A DNA stretch of 64,000 bases from Mongoliibacter ruber (GTDB taxonomy: Bacteria; Bacteroidota; Bacteroidia; Cytophagales; Cyclobacteriaceae), in the NCBI RefSeq assembly GCF_003003005.1, contig NZ_PVTR01000001.1, positions 616,517-680,516 on the forward strand, given 5' to 3'. The notes beneath the pieces were generated by a model. The model searched no databases and was not told where the DNA came from. It worked only from the letters and a program-made list of their open reading frames with translations. The position numbers and the translations under genes were made by a program. Positions 62,876 through 64,000 of this stretch are shown one piece after another (positions within the stretch are counted from its first letter, which is position 1; each line of letters begins with the position of its first letter).

Positions 62876-63074
62876 CGAAATGAGACAATATAATATTCCT
62901 TTTATGATAATTTAATCGATATAATACCGTTTATTATTAACTTTTTAAGTAAAATATTTTTTTCAAATTAAATACTTACATCATTTTCATTTAATGTAAT
63001 TATCTCTAAATTAAGCTTTTCATACTTATCGGATTTTTAGATAAGCTGTTTCTTTATCTTTTAAGTTTATAATT
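62876..63074. other. AT-rich gap before the right-edge gene
   Basis: Very AT-rich. A short dyad CTTATC (63025-63030) with GATAAG (63040-63045) lies 30 bases before the next start. No clear promoter elements. Confidence 0.4.
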
Positions 63075-64000
63075 ATGCCTAGTAATAATTTTAAATTTCC
63101 CATTGAGGATTTGCTGAGTTCAAGTGGTGTTCAACAGCTCTTGGATAAGATTGAAAACAATGCATCCTCTGCCCAAGAAACGTATCATCTTGTCATTGAT
63201 AAGTTTCAACAAGCAAACGACAATCTTCCTTTTGAAATCCCAGTTGAAATCTCTGAAATCCAGGAAGCCGGAGAAGAGAAAATCAGGATTGTTATCCAAC
63301 AAGGGCAAGAAGGTCTTGAATTCAAAATGGCAGAGATATTGGCAGCCATAGAAGACATTGAAATCAAAATCAGAAAAGCCCAAAATCAGGTGGAAGATTT
63401 TTTAATTTCCGCAGAAGCATTCCTCCACAACCTTAAAAGTGAACTCGAAGAAGAAGCAAAAAAAATCCCTTTCCGTATTGAAAAAACCGCTGAGGGTGAG
63501 TTCAACATCGTTCAGACCAATCCAATCAGCGAATCAATCGTTGGCATCTCATTTACCCTACAAAATGCCAGTCTTACCTTTTCTACATCATCTGTAAGTG
63601 CATTCAATGTAGAGGTAATTGCAGAGATTCCGCAACTCGATCAAACAATACAAGCCACATTAAATAAATCTGCGGACACTTATACTATCTCCAGCACTTC
63701 ATTACCCACAGCCAAACTGATGGCATTTGATGTGGAAGTCAAAGTCTTCAACCTCATCATTCAAAATGGTAGCCCCATGGCGGGCACAGCATTTAGTGGT
63801 GATTTGAGCTTCCCTTTTTTAACAAGTGAGGCGGATACACTGGAGTGGGCTGTTGAATTCAATATTGACGAAAGCATTTTATTCAAGGCAAACAATCAGG
63901 AAGACAAACCTTTCCACACAGGACCTATCCGGTTTTTGTTTGAAAAATTCGAAATCTTAATTCCAAAATCAGCAGTAGAGAGCCATAATCTCTTGGATTG
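63075..64000 (+). CDS. Long unknown protein, partial (C-terminus cut)
   Basis: The frame from ATG 63075 stays open to the window end: at least 308 residues. It is not recognised. Residues 1-130 are helical and charged (LLDKIENNASSAQETYHLVIDKFQQ, EEKIRIVIQQGQEGLEFKMAEILAAIEDIEIKIRKAQNQVEDFL), likely coiled coil; from about 140 it changes to beta-rich Ser/Thr-containing sequence (ISFTLQNASLTFSTSSVSAFNVEVIAEIP, MAFDVEVKVFNLIIQNG). There is no signal peptide and no Cys. It could be a large structural or effector-like protein; I have no family to name. Confidence 0.75.
   Translation, partial: MPSNNFKFPIEDLLSSSGVQQLLDKIENNASSAQETYHLVIDKFQQANDNLPFEIPVEISEIQEAGEEKIRIVIQQGQEGLEFKMAEILAAIEDIEIKIRKAQNQVEDFLISAEAFLHNLKSELEEEAKKIPFRIEKTAEGEFNIVQTNPISESIVGISFTLQNASLTFSTSSVSAFNVEVIAEIPQLDQTIQATLNKSADTYTISSTSLPTAKLMAFDVEVKVFNLIIQNGSPMAGTAFSGDLSFPFLTSEADTLEWAVEFNIDESILFKANNQEDKPFHTGPIRFLFEKFEILIPKSAVESHNLLD

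Overview
The window looks like a chromosomal segment of a Bacteroidota member, most likely Cytophagales and plausibly Cyclobacteriaceae. The grounds are the gene families (a TonB-dependent receptor paired with a DUF4249 lipoprotein, DUF2911, DUF4097, MoxR/Bat clusters, S9 and M28 peptidases), lipoproteins ending in ..SC, moderate to low GC content by eye, and the scarcity of Shine-Dalgarno sequences. The family-level assignment is inference. Nothing in the window looks like a prophage, insertion sequence, CRISPR array or plasmid function.

Layout. 1-3870 (-): N-terminal part of a secreted protein made of a tandem array of 94-residue Ig-like domains (282-bp period, at least 11 complete copies, some nearly identical); it runs off the left edge. 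4353-16010 (-): a tightly packed nine-gene run read as tldD (Tat signal), pmbA, DUF4159, MoxR ATPase, DUF58, BatA-type protein, DUF4175-like protein, membrane protein and a BamA/TamA-like barrel. 16138-18507 (-): TPR histidine kinase and ArfB rescue factor. 18623-22446: GNAT enzyme, secreted S9 peptidase and a conserved-looking Cys-motif protein. 22447-23026: a gene-free island of palindromic interspersed repeats. 23027-33631 (-): a nine-gene run holA, TPR protein, outer-membrane barrel, SPOR protein, TolQ/ExbB, ExbD, TonB-like, folC, trmB. 33761-44280: TPR protein, tandem universal stress protein, hydroxyacid dehydrogenase, DUF2911, a SerB-SerA fusion, a PKD/beta-helix lipoprotein, VOC and GNAT proteins, a PglC-type sugar transferase and a malate/lactate dehydrogenase-type oxidoreductase. 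44508-44581 (+): tRNA-Pro(TGG). 44733-53278: DUF4097 protein, NUDIX-type regulator, M28 peptidase, THUMP methyltransferase, DUF4249 lipoprotein and TonB-dependent receptor. 53390-62875 (+): BatB and BatC, thiolase, MORN protein, purC, STAS protein, ribonuclease Z, queuosine precursor transporter, BASS symporter and PlsC acyltransferase. 63075-64000 (+): start of a long protein of unknown function.

How the genes work together. Much of the window concerns the cell envelope. The MoxR/DUF58/BatA run and the separate BatB/BatC pair form two pieces of an envelope ATPase/vWA machinery. The first piece is joined to a TldD/PmbA metallopeptidase pair and an outer-membrane barrel. The holA-trmB run contains a TolQ/ExbD/TonB energy module with its own periplasmic TPR, barrel and SPOR proteins. 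Housekeeping genes (holA, folC, trmB, purC, rnz, arfB, serAB) are interleaved.

The most interesting items are the recently homogenised Ig-repeat gene, the TldD-to-BamA-like operon with a His-rich DUF4175-like protein, the palindromic repeat island, the SerB-SerA fusion, and the unidentified partial gene at the right edge. No clearly new defence or mobile system was found.
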